Source: an uncultured Eubacteriales bacterium
Lineage (GTDB): Bacteria > Bacillota > Clostridia > Lachnospirales > Bianqueaceae
Assembly: GCA_902493345.1 (NCBI GenBank)
Contig: CABUPM010000063.1
Location: forward strand, 1-12,952
DNA length: 12,952 nucleotides
Direction: 5' to 3'
The notes under the pieces: model-generated
What the model was told of the DNA's origin: nothing
The model's database searches: none
What the model saw: the letters and a program-made list of their open reading frames with translations, nothing else
Shown: piece after piece, positions 1-6,871 of the stretch
Position numbering within the stretch: position 1 is the stretch's first letter
Layout: every line of letters starts with the position of its first letter
Position numbers and translations under genes: made by a program

Positions 1-1283
1 TCAAAGAAGATGTGTGTACCGGATGCGGCTTGTGTACGGAGAAATGTCCGCAGAAGAGAGTTCCCAACGAATTCAATCTGGGTATGGATCAGCGGCACGC
101 GATCTATATCCCGTTCGCGCAGGCTGTGCCCAAAGTGGCAACCATTGATCCACAGTATTGTATGATGCTGAAAAACGGAAAGTGCGGTGTCTGCTCCAAG
201 GTGTGCAGCGCGGGCGCGATTGACTATAAAGCCAAGGATGAGTTGATTCAGGAGAAGTACGGCGCGATCGTTGTAGCGACTGGATTCAATCCGATCTCGA
301 TGGAGAAATTCGACGAGTTTGCCTATTCGCAGTCGAAGGACGTGATCACGTCACTGGAGTTAGAGCGTCTGATGAATGCGGCAGGACCCACCGGCGGCAC
401 GCTCCTGCGTCCGTCCGACGGCGAGCACCCGCATACAATCGTTTTCGTGCAGTGCGTAGGCTCCCGGTGTGAGGCGCATGCAGGCAAAGGAAAAGAATAT
501 TGTTCCAAGATCTGCTGTATGTACACGGCAAAGCACGCAATGCTGATTCGGGACAAATATCCGGATACGGATGTATATGTATTCTATATCGATGTCCGGA
601 CACCCGGTAAGAATTTTGATGAGTTTTACAGAAGAGCCGTCGAGGAGTATGGCGTTCACTATATCAAGGGTATGGTGGGTAAGGTATCTCCAGAAGGCGG
701 AAAGCTCAAGGTACAGGCATCGGATCTGTTGGATGGCAAGCAGCTGCACATCGATGCGGATCTGGTAGTGCTGGCGGCGGCGATCGAGCCGGATAAGTCC
801 GCAAGGCCTCTGGCGACCATGCTGACGGCCAGTATGGATACTAACGACTTCTTTACCGAAGCGCACCCCAAGCTTCGTCCGGTGGAGAGCCCGACGGCCG
901 GCGTATTCCTGTCAGGAACCTGCCAGGGACCGAAGGATATCCCGGAGACCGTTTCACAGGCCGGCGCGGCAGCGTCTAAGGTGATAGGCCTGCTGTGCAA
1001 GGATAAGCTGATGGGCAACCCCTGCGTAGCGCATTCCAATGAACTGATGTGTAACGGATGCTCTACCTGTGAAAAGGTTTGTCCGTACGGCGCGATTACA
1101 TATCAGGAAAAAGAATTCCGGATGCCGGACAGAACGACCAGAATCCGCCGTGTAGCGGTAGTGAATGAGGCCGTGTGCCAGGGATGCGGAGCTTGTACGG
1201 TGGCTTGCATGTCCGGCGCAATGGATCTGAAGGGATTCACGAATAAACAGATTATGGCGGAGGTGGACGCAATATGCAGATGA
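1..1283 (+). CDS. hdrA: HdrA-like FAD/iron-sulfur subunit (C-terminal part, 5' truncated by window)
   Basis: This is the C-terminal ~427 residues of a heterodisulfide reductase subunit A homologue, the flavoprotein that hosts electron bifurcation in Hdr complexes. The frame is open from base 3 (codons K-E-D precede the GTG at 12), so the gene begins upstream of the window and that GTG is not a real start. Numbering from the GTG codon, there is a [4Fe-4S] motif at C2/C5/C8/C12 followed by the HdrA-typical VPNEF and AIYIPFAQAVP segments. A second Cys group lies at C50/C58/C61/C65. The HdrA core follows with FVQCVGSR (145-152) and a Cys-rich stretch around 164-169, then the late flavin-domain motif GVFLSGTCQGPKDIPE (297-312). 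Two C-terminal ferredoxin motifs are at C347/350/353/357 and C389/392/395/399. The N-terminal nucleotide-binding segment is outside the window. It overlaps the next gene by 10 bases, which implies translational coupling. Confidence in the family is very high; its role as a bifurcating subunit is inferred from the family and the neighbours. Confidence 0.95.
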   Translation, partial: KEDVCTGCGLCTEKCPQKRVPNEFNLGMDQRHAIYIPFAQAVPKVATIDPQYCMMLKNGKCGVCSKVCSAGAIDYKAKDELIQEKYGAIVVATGFNPISMEKFDEFAYSQSKDVITSLELERLMNAAGPTGGTLLRPSDGEHPHTIVFVQCVGSRCEAHAGKGKEYCSKICCMYTAKHAMLIRDKYPDTDVYVFYIDVRTPGKNFDEFYRRAVEEYGVHYIKGMVGKVSPEGGKLKVQASDLLDGKQLHIDADLVVLAAAIEPDKSARPLATMLTASMDTNDFFTEAHPKLRPVESPTAGVFLSGTCQGPKDIPETVSQAGAAASKVIGLLCKDKLMGNPCVAHSNELMCNGCSTCEKVCPYGAITYQEKEFRMPDRTTRIRRVAVVNEAVCQGCGACTVACMSGAMDLKGFTNKQIMAEVDAICR

Positions 1284-1708
1284 AAGAATACAAACCGCTG
1301 ATTGTGGCGTTTTGCTGCAACTGGTGTTCTTATGCAGGCGCGGATCTTGCGGGAAACAACCGCCTGAATTATCCGGCGGATGTTAAGATCATCCGGGTTC
1401 CCTGTTCCTGCAGAGTCAATCCGATGTTTATTCTCCGCGCGTTTCAGCGGGGAGCGGACGGAGTGATTCTCTGCGGATGCCATCCCGGTGACTGTCATTA
1501 TACTTCCGGCAATTATTATACACGCCGCCGTATGGCGCTGCTGTTTTCCATGTTGGATTACCTGGGCATCGAGAGAGAGCGGACCCGCGTAGAGTGGGTA
1601 TCCGCGGCGGAGGGCGCGAAGTTCGCCGCAACGATGAATGATTTCGCCGAGAAGGTCGCGGCTCTTGGGGAGAACAAGAGATTGGAGGATTTGCGATGCA
1701 GGAAATAA
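1274..1708 (+). CDS. flxD: FlxD/MvhD-family [2Fe-2S] electron-transfer subunit
   Basis: A 144-residue protein of the MvhD/FlpD family (hydrogenase iron-sulfur subunit delta). This family docks on HdrA and passes electrons from a donor module, either a hydrogenase or an NADH-oxidising Flx module, to it. The diagnostic cysteines are present: CCNWC (C14, C15, C18), CSC (C44, C46) and CGCHPGDCHY (C67, C69, C74). Length is normal for a stand-alone MvhD. I chose the ATG at 1274 because GGAGGTGG lies 7 bases upstream; a second ATG at 1280, which would give an ATGA overlap with the hdrA stop, is less well placed. The gene overlaps hdrA by 10 bases and the following gene by 13. No hydrogenase gene is seen in the window, and the neighbours match the Flx set, so the Flx-type name is preferred to the hydrogenase name. 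The partner assignment is inference. Confidence 0.92.
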   Translation: MQMKEYKPLIVAFCCNWCSYAGADLAGNNRLNYPADVKIIRVPCSCRVNPMFILRAFQRGADGVILCGCHPGDCHYTSGNYYTRRRMALLFSMLDYLGIERERTRVEWVSAAEGAKFAATMNDFAEKVAALGENKRLEDLRCRK

Positions 1709-2685
1709 CAAGAGAGGTTCTTGTATCACGTGCCAGAGAACTGATGGCGGAGGGCAAGGTGGATCGGATCCTGGGCTGGAGCGCCGGGGAATACGGCTAC
1801 GATGTGACGCCCGCTGTTTTTCAGAGTATGGACGAGATGGAGAAAAGATTCGTCTGGAACAGCTTCTGCGGCGCCAACTTTTCCAAGTATCTGGTCGGTG
1901 AAACCAAAAAAGAAGGCAAGGTGCTGGTATTCCTGAAGCCCTGCGACAGCTATAGCTTCAATCAGCTTTTGACAGAGCATCGATTCGACCGTGAGAAAGT
2001 CTACGCGGTTGGCGTTCCCTGCGGCGGAATGCTGGATGTCGGCAAGGTGCGGGAGAAGGCGGAAGGGATCTCTGAGGTCCGCGAGGAAGAGGACAGAGTC
2101 TGCATCGAGACGATGTATGACGGAAGTCTGTCGGTAGACCGGACGGAACTGCTGCCGGACCGCTGCCTGCACTGTAAGTCTCGCAAGCATGTGGCGTATG
2201 ATGAGCTCTTGGGCGAGGACGGAGAGATCACGGACAACAGCCGTTTTGACGAGGTAGAACAGATCGAGGCGATGTCTCCGGATGAGAGATTCGCGTTCTG
2301 GCAGGGCGAGCTGTCCCGATGCATTCGGTGTAACGCCTGCCGGGATGTATGTCCGGCCTGTACCTGTGAGAAGTGCGTATTTGACAATCCTGCTTCCGGC
2401 GTAGAGAATAAGGCGGCTGCCAATTCTTTCGAAGAGCAGATGTTTCATATTATCCGGGCGTTTCATGTGGCCGGCCGCTGTACGGATTGCGGAGAATGCT
2501 CCAGAGTATGTCCGCAGCACATTCCGCTGCATCTGCTGAACCGGAAGTTTATCAAGGATATCAACAGTTTTTACGGAGAATATCAGGCGGGAGCCGAAGT
2601 CGGAAGCCGTGCGCCCGTTGTGAATTATACGACGCAGGACCTGGAGCCCGGCGAGGCGGTAGAGAGGGGGAGCAGCCATGCGTAA
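1696..2685 (+). CDS. flxC: FlxC-like protein: FrhB-like N-terminal region plus two [4Fe-4S] clusters
   Basis: A 329-residue soluble iron-sulfur protein. The first ~200 residues resemble the coenzyme F420 hydrogenase beta / related dehydrogenase fold, with KPCDS (C83), GVPCGG (C109) and a CLHC pair (C157, C160). The C-terminal part has a ferredoxin motif C209/C212/C215/C219, extended by an extra CTCEKC stretch (C222, C224, C227), and a second motif C262/C265/C268/C272 followed by P. Those additional cysteines could ligate a further centre. The start at 1696 is supported by TTGGAGGAT at 1683-1690. It overlaps flxD by 13 bases and flxB by 8. The role is inferred from position: an electron relay between the NADH-oxidising flavoprotein FlxA and FlxD/HdrA. 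The choice of FlxC rather than FlxB follows the D-C-B-A gene order and is tentative. Confidence 0.8.
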   Translation: MQEITREVLVSRARELMAEGKVDRILGWSAGEYGYDVTPAVFQSMDEMEKRFVWNSFCGANFSKYLVGETKKEGKVLVFLKPCDSYSFNQLLTEHRFDREKVYAVGVPCGGMLDVGKVREKAEGISEVREEEDRVCIETMYDGSLSVDRTELLPDRCLHCKSRKHVAYDELLGEDGEITDNSRFDEVEQIEAMSPDERFAFWQGELSRCIRCNACRDVCPACTCEKCVFDNPASGVENKAAANSFEEQMFHIIRAFHVAGRCTDCGECSRVCPQHIPLHLLNRKFIKDINSFYGEYQAGAEVGSRAPVVNYTTQDLEPGEAVERGSSHA

Positions 2686-3703
2686 GATTGCGTTGGATCA
2701 GCTGAATCAGCTGTTTGCGGCGATTGCGGCACAGTATTCCCTGTATCTGCCGGTGGATACCAAAGCGGGGGCGCAGTACCTGCCGTGGCAGGAGGGCGTA
2801 CAGCTCTCAGAGGCGCTGAACACGGTTCGGAGTCCTAAGGATTTCTTTTTCCCGCAAACAGAGAATCTGATGGATTTTAAGATGGAGGGGAAAAAGATCG
2901 AGATTCTGGACACGAGGAAAGAGTGTGAGGATTTTGTACTCTTTGGTGTTCGGGCTTGCGATGTCCGTAGCTTCGACGTATTGGATCGGGTCTTTTTGGC
3001 CGATCCGGTAGACAGCTACTATCAGAACCGTAGGGAACACGGGATTATCCTGTCCATGGCATGCCTGAAGCCGCGGGAAACCTGCTTCTGCGGAACCTTC
3101 GGCATCGACGCCGCACAGCCGCAAGGCGATATTGTATGCTATAAGACAGCGGATGCGCTGTATATGGATGTCCGCACAGAAAAAGGCCAGAAGCTTCTGA
3201 GCGTGCTGGAAGCGGTTACGCAGGAGGACGAGGGAACGGCCGTGCAGGAACAGCAGGAGCTGATCCGCAGCCGTCTGGCGAAGCTGCCGCTGGCAGAACT
3301 GTCGGCAGAAGCGTTTGGCGCGGGCAAGACCTCAGAATTCTTTAATGCGCCGGAGTGGGCTGAGCTTTCGGAAGCTTGCCTGGGATGCGGCACATGTACT
3401 TTTATCTGTCCGACCTGTCAGTGTTATGATATTCGGGATTTTGATACAGGACATGGGGTTCGGCGGTTCCGCTGCTGGGATTCCTGCATGTATTCGGAAT
3501 TTACCAAGATGTCCGCAGGACAGCCGCGTCTGACGCAGATGGAACGTTTTCGTCAGCGGTTCATGCACAAGCTGGTCTATTATCCGAGCAATAATGACGG
3601 GCTGTTCTCCTGTGTGGGCTGCGGACGCTGTATCTCCAAATGCCCCATTCAGATGAACATTGTTAAGGTAATGCGGAAGCTGGGAGGGCGCAACGATGGC
3701 TGA
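2678..3703 (+). CDS. flxB: FlxB/AsrA-like 4Fe-4S dicluster protein
   Basis: A 341-residue protein of the 4Fe-4S dicluster group that includes anaerobic sulfite reductase subunit A (AsrA) and hydrogenase beta-like subunits. Recognisable segments are KDFFFPQTE (54-62), GVRACDVRSFDVLDRVFL (90-107), CLKPRETCFCG (129-139), a first cluster motif CLGCGTCTFICPTCQC (C234, C237, C240, C244, with extra C247 and C249) and a second CVGCGRCISKCP (C312, C315, C318, C322). There is no signal peptide or membrane segment, so it is cytoplasmic. The ATG at 2678 is preceded by a purine-rich GGGGGAG (2666-2672). It overlaps both neighbours by 8 bases. In AsrAB and Flx systems this subunit pairs with the flavin/NAD protein encoded next. 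With no siroheme subunit here, Flx is the better reading than sulfite reductase. Confidence 0.85.
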   Translation: MRKIALDQLNQLFAAIAAQYSLYLPVDTKAGAQYLPWQEGVQLSEALNTVRSPKDFFFPQTENLMDFKMEGKKIEILDTRKECEDFVLFGVRACDVRSFDVLDRVFLADPVDSYYQNRREHGIILSMACLKPRETCFCGTFGIDAAQPQGDIVCYKTADALYMDVRTEKGQKLLSVLEAVTQEDEGTAVQEQQELIRSRLAKLPLAELSAEAFGAGKTSEFFNAPEWAELSEACLGCGTCTFICPTCQCYDIRDFDTGHGVRRFRCWDSCMYSEFTKMSAGQPRLTQMERFRQRFMHKLVYYPSNNDGLFSCVGCGRCISKCPIQMNIVKVMRKLGGRNDG

Positions 3704-4529
3704 GAGAAGAGAACCTTTGATTCCTGTAATCGGGGAAGTGACGGACATTCGGATCGATACGCCGGATGTAAAGACATTCCGTGTGGTGACGCCGGATGGC
3801 AGCAAGCCGTTTGAACATAGGCCGGGACAGTGTGCGATGCTCTCGATTCCGGGAGTGGGAGAGGCGATGTTCTCTATCACATCTTCTCCGACCAATACAG
3901 AATATATGGAATTCTCCATCAAGAAGTGCGGCTGTGTGACAGAATGGCTGCATTCGATGGAGGTGGGCCAGCAGATCACGATTCGCGGACCTTATGGCCG
4001 GCCGTTTCCGGTGGACACGGAGTTCGCGGGGCATGATATGCTCTTTATCGCGGGCGGAATCGGCCTGGCGCCGCTGCGTTCCGTAATCAATTACTGCCGC
4101 CATTACCGGGACCGCTACGGCAAGATCGATATTGTATACGGTTCCAGAAGCATGCAGGATCTGGTGGACTATCAGGAGATCATCAGCGAGTGGGAAAAGG
4201 ACGAAAATGTCAATGTCTATCTGACGATTGACCGGGAGCAGCCGCAGTGGCAGGGCCATGTAGGATTTGTGCCCAATTATGTCAAGGAGCTGGGCTTCTC
4301 AACAGATAAGGTCGCGGTTCTGTGCGGTCCGCCCATCATGATTAAGTTTACGTTGGCAGGTCTGCAGGAGCTGGGCTTTGATAAGACGCAGGTATATACG
4401 ACGATGGAGCTGCGTATGAAGTGCGGTATCGGTAAATGCGGACGCTGCAATATCGGAACCAAGTATGTTTGTAAGGACGGCCCGGTGTTTCGGTGCGATG
4501 AGCTGGACGAGCTGCCGAATGAGTATTAA
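3696..4529 (+). CDS. flxA: FlxA/AsrB-like FAD- and NAD(P)-binding oxidoreductase
   Basis: A 277-residue ferredoxin-NADP+ reductase-fold protein, the likely NADH (or NADPH) entry point. The FAD half has HRPGQ (41-45), FSITSSP (59-65, the flavin-binding R-x-Y-S/T position in variant form) and GPYGRPFP (98-105). The pyridine nucleotide half has AGGIGLAPLRS (119-129), VYGSRS (147-152) and CGPPIMI (210-216). The C-terminal cysteines C243, C248, C251 and C259 (C-x4-C-x2-C-x7-C) match the [2Fe-2S] site of the PyrK/AsrB/FlxA group. The start at 3696 has GGGAGGG at 3682-3688 and overlaps flxB by 8 bases. Two-electron oxidation of NAD(P)H followed by single-electron release to the iron-sulfur partners is known for this family. 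NADH versus NADPH preference cannot be read from the sequence here. Confidence 0.9.
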   Translation: MAERREPLIPVIGEVTDIRIDTPDVKTFRVVTPDGSKPFEHRPGQCAMLSIPGVGEAMFSITSSPTNTEYMEFSIKKCGCVTEWLHSMEVGQQITIRGPYGRPFPVDTEFAGHDMLFIAGGIGLAPLRSVINYCRHYRDRYGKIDIVYGSRSMQDLVDYQEIISEWEKDENVNVYLTIDREQPQWQGHVGFVPNYVKELGFSTDKVAVLCGPPIMIKFTLAGLQELGFDKTQVYTTMELRMKCGIGKCGRCNIGTKYVCKDGPVFRCDELDELPNEY

Positions 4530-4540
4530 AGGAGGAGAGG
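4528..4540 (+). promoter_or_regulatory. Ribosome binding site deciding the start of the [2Fe-2S]/2x[4Fe-4S] subunit
   Basis: AAAGGAGGAGAGG lies just after the flxA stop (TAA 4527-4529) and ends 5 bases before the ATG at 4546. The same frame is open further upstream to 4465, inside flxA, but that extension lacks a ribosome binding site and encodes non-homologous residues. The gene therefore starts at 4546, giving 224 residues. Confidence 0.85.
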
Positions 4541-4545
4541 ATACG

Positions 4546-5220
4546 ATGGAGAATATGGTAGATATCTATTTGTTCGGTAAGCGTTACAGCGTCCCGGCGG
4601 ATCTGACCATTATGCGCGCCATGGAATATGCGGGATATCAGCTGGTACGGGGCTGCGGCTGCCGGAATGGATTTTGCGGCGCCTGCGCGACGATCTACCG
4701 CATTAAAGGAGATCGGGAGCTTAAGACCTGTCTGGCCTGTCAGACCAAGGTTGAGGAAGGAATGTATGTCGCGACGCTGCCTTTCTTCCCGTTGGTAAAG
4801 CAGGTGTATGATATCGAAAAGATTCGTCCGGAAGAACAGATCATGATGCAGCTCTATCCGGAGATCTACGCGTGTGTGGGATGCAATGCCTGTACCAAGA
4901 GCTGTACGCAGAGCCTGAATGTCATGCAGTACATTGCCTACGCGCAGCGCGGTGAGTTCGATAAATGTGCGGAAGAGTCCTTTGACTGCGTCATGTGCGG
5001 TGTATGTTCCTCTCGCTGTCCGGCAGGAATCTCTCATCCGCAGGTTGCCATGCTGGCAAGACGCTTGAACGGCAAGTATCTGGCGCCCAAGTCGGAGCAT
5101 TTGGAGGACCGCGTACGCGAGATTCGGGATGGTAAATTTACAGAGCTGATCGAGGGGCTGATGGGAAAGCCGATCGAGGAGCTTAAAGAACTGTATAATA
5201 ACAGAGAGATCGAGAAGTAA
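4546..5220 (+). CDS. Hybrid HdrC/SdhB-like electron-transfer subunit ([2Fe-2S] plus two [4Fe-4S])
   Basis: A 224-residue protein with an N-terminal plant-type ferredoxin domain and a C-terminal HdrC-like dicluster domain. The [2Fe-2S] ligands are probably C39, C44 and C47 (GCRNGFCGAC) with C62 (TCLAC). The two [4Fe-4S] motifs are C110/C113/C116/C120 and C148/C151/C154/C158 followed by P. Fumarate reductase and succinate dehydrogenase iron-sulfur subunits share this order but normally end in a [3Fe-4S] site next to membrane quinone; here both motifs read as full CxxCxxCxxxC. The methanogen thiol:fumarate reductase TfrB has the same front half but adds a CCG (HdrB) domain, which is absent. Its position directly between flxA and the FrdA-like gene makes it the probable electron bridge from HdrA to the catalytic flavoprotein. 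No membrane helices are seen. The family is clear; the exact role is inference. Confidence 0.88.
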   Translation: MENMVDIYLFGKRYSVPADLTIMRAMEYAGYQLVRGCGCRNGFCGACATIYRIKGDRELKTCLACQTKVEEGMYVATLPFFPLVKQVYDIEKIRPEEQIMMQLYPEIYACVGCNACTKSCTQSLNVMQYIAYAQRGEFDKCAEESFDCVMCGVCSSRCPAGISHPQVAMLARRLNGKYLAPKSEHLEDRVREIRDGKFTELIEGLMGKPIEELKELYNNREIEK

Positions 5221-5231
5221 GGAGGCTCATC

Positions 5232-6836
5232 ATGTATTCAAAAGAATTTCAGGAATCGCTGAAGGCAGTGGAAGCTGCCAGAGAAGCCAATATTGCTTAT
5301 GAGCCTGCCCGCATGACAGCTCAGGAAAAGGACGATCTGCTCGCTGCTTACCATCCGGACTATAAAAAGAGTGAGTTTTCGGCGCTGCGGATCGGACCGA
5401 ACAAGGGGGAGAGCGTTCCCAAGGAGCTGTGCGCGCTTCTGGAAGCGCATAGCCGAATTGCGGCGGACGACGTGGATCTGAATGACATACGGTATGATGT
5501 GGATGTTCTGATCATCGGCGGCGGCGGAGCGGGTGCTTCCGCGGCGATTGAGGCGGATAAGGCCGGAGCCAAAACCATGATCGTAACCAAGCTGCGTATG
5601 GGAGATGCCAATACCATGATGGCAGAAGGCGGAATCCAGGCAGCGGATAAACCCAATGATTCCCCGGCTATTCACTTTGTGGACGCGTTCGGCGGCGGTC
5701 ATTACGCGGCCAAGCGGGAGCTTTTGGCCAAACTGGTATGCGATGCGCCGGAGGCCATTCAGTGGCTGAACGATTTGGGCGTTGAGTTTGACAAGGCTGA
5801 GGATGGGACGATGATTACGACTCATGGCGGCGGTACTTCCAGAAAGCGTATGCATGCGGCAAAGGATTATTCCGGCGCGGAGATCATGCGGACGCTGCGG
5901 GATGAGGTGCTGAATCGCGGAATCCCGGTGGTGGATTTTACCTCGGCAATTGAGTTGATCCTGGACGAAAACGGACGGGCTGCCGGTGCTGTGCTGCAGA
6001 ATATGGAGACAGGGGAACTCATGGTGGCGCGTGCCAAGACCGTCATCATCGCGACAGGCGGTGCGGGACGTATGCATTATCAGGGATTTCCGACGTCCAA
6101 TCATTATGGAGCGACGGCGGACGGACTGGTTCTGGGATATCGGGTAGGAGCCAAGCTCCTGTATGCGGATACCCTGCAATATCATCCGACCGGAGCCGCT
6201 TTCCCGCAGCAGATTTTTGGAGCGCTGGTAACGGAGAAGGTGCGTTCCCTGGGTGCGAAGCTCGTGAATCGGGACGGTAAGGTATTTATGCATCCGCTGG
6301 AGACCCGTGACGTATCGGCGGCATCGATTATCCGTGAGTGCTCGGATCGCGGCGAAGGCGTGGAGACCGGAAGCGGCCGGGCGGTATGGCTGGATACGCC
6401 TATGATCGAGAAGATCGGCGGCGAAGGCACCATAGAGAAGCGGATTCCGGCCATGATGCGGATGTTCGCAAGATACGGAATCGATATCCGTAAGGAGCCG
6501 ATTCTGGTATATCCGACCCTGCATTATCAGAACGGCGGTCTGGATATCAATATTGATGGGATGACACCCAATGTAGAGAATCTCTATGTGGCAGGCGAAG
6601 CCGTTGGAGGCATTCATGGCCGAAACCGTCTGATGGGCAATTCCCTGCTGGATATCATCGTATTTGGCCGCAGTGCAGGTCAGAATGCCGCGGCGCATGC
6701 CAAGGATGTAGTTCCGGGACGGCTCACATTGGAGCATATCAGCCGCTATGATGCAGAACGGAAAGAGGCCGGAATCGAGACGGAGGAGGTTTCTCCCAGA
6801 CTGCTGCCGGATTACCGCAGAAAGGTTAACGGCTGA
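5232..6836 (+). CDS. Fumarate reductase/succinate dehydrogenase-like flavoprotein (soluble, unusual form)
   Basis: A 534-residue FAD-dependent reductase of the FrdA/SdhA/NadB superfamily. The Rossmann motif is IIGGGGAGASAA (94-105). The active-site segments are LQYHPTG (315-321), TEKVR (334-338, R338 at the catalytic arginine position), ETRDVSAASI (357-366), PTLHYQNGG (428-436, H431) and GRNRLMGNSL (463-472, R466). The residue that carries covalent FAD as histidine in membrane-bound FrdA/SdhA is N127 (DANTMMAEGG), so FAD should be non-covalent. The usual RG(E/N)G after the catalytic arginine reads RSLG. About 87 residues precede the Rossmann fold, and only ~50 follow the last core motif, so the usual C-terminal helical domain is largely missing. 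AAGGAGG at 5219-5225 sets the start. There is no twin-arginine or Sec signal, which suggests a cytoplasmic enzyme. Fumarate is the most likely substrate; another unsaturated carboxylate is possible. L-aspartate oxidase is less likely because of the neighbours. Confidence 0.88.
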   Translation: MYSKEFQESLKAVEAAREANIAYEPARMTAQEKDDLLAAYHPDYKKSEFSALRIGPNKGESVPKELCALLEAHSRIAADDVDLNDIRYDVDVLIIGGGGAGASAAIEADKAGAKTMIVTKLRMGDANTMMAEGGIQAADKPNDSPAIHFVDAFGGGHYAAKRELLAKLVCDAPEAIQWLNDLGVEFDKAEDGTMITTHGGGTSRKRMHAAKDYSGAEIMRTLRDEVLNRGIPVVDFTSAIELILDENGRAAGAVLQNMETGELMVARAKTVIIATGGAGRMHYQGFPTSNHYGATADGLVLGYRVGAKLLYADTLQYHPTGAAFPQQIFGALVTEKVRSLGAKLVNRDGKVFMHPLETRDVSAASIIRECSDRGEGVETGSGRAVWLDTPMIEKIGGEGTIEKRIPAMMRMFARYGIDIRKEPILVYPTLHYQNGGLDINIDGMTPNVENLYVAGEAVGGIHGRNRLMGNSLLDIIVFGRSAGQNAAAHAKDVVPGRLTLEHISRYDAERKEAGIETEEVSPRLLPDYRRKVNG

Positions 6837-6871
6837 GGAGCAAGATCGCAGGAAGGACAGGAGGAAGCAGT

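Noticed and set aside
2678..4529. Anaerobic sulfite reductase (asrAB).
   Set aside because: The two genes resemble AsrA and AsrB, but the siroheme subunit AsrC is absent and the flanking genes are hdrA, flxD and an FrdA-like reductase. Flx is the consistent reading.
4546..6836. Ordinary membrane-bound succinate dehydrogenase/fumarate reductase.
   Set aside because: There is no cytochrome b or anchor gene, the iron-sulfur subunit lacks an obvious [3Fe-4S] motif, and the flavoprotein lacks the covalent-FAD histidine.
5232..6836. L-aspartate oxidase (NadB).
   Set aside because: Length and non-covalent FAD would fit, but there is no nadA or nadC nearby, an iron-sulfur partner precedes it, and the C-terminal helical domain of NadB is missing.
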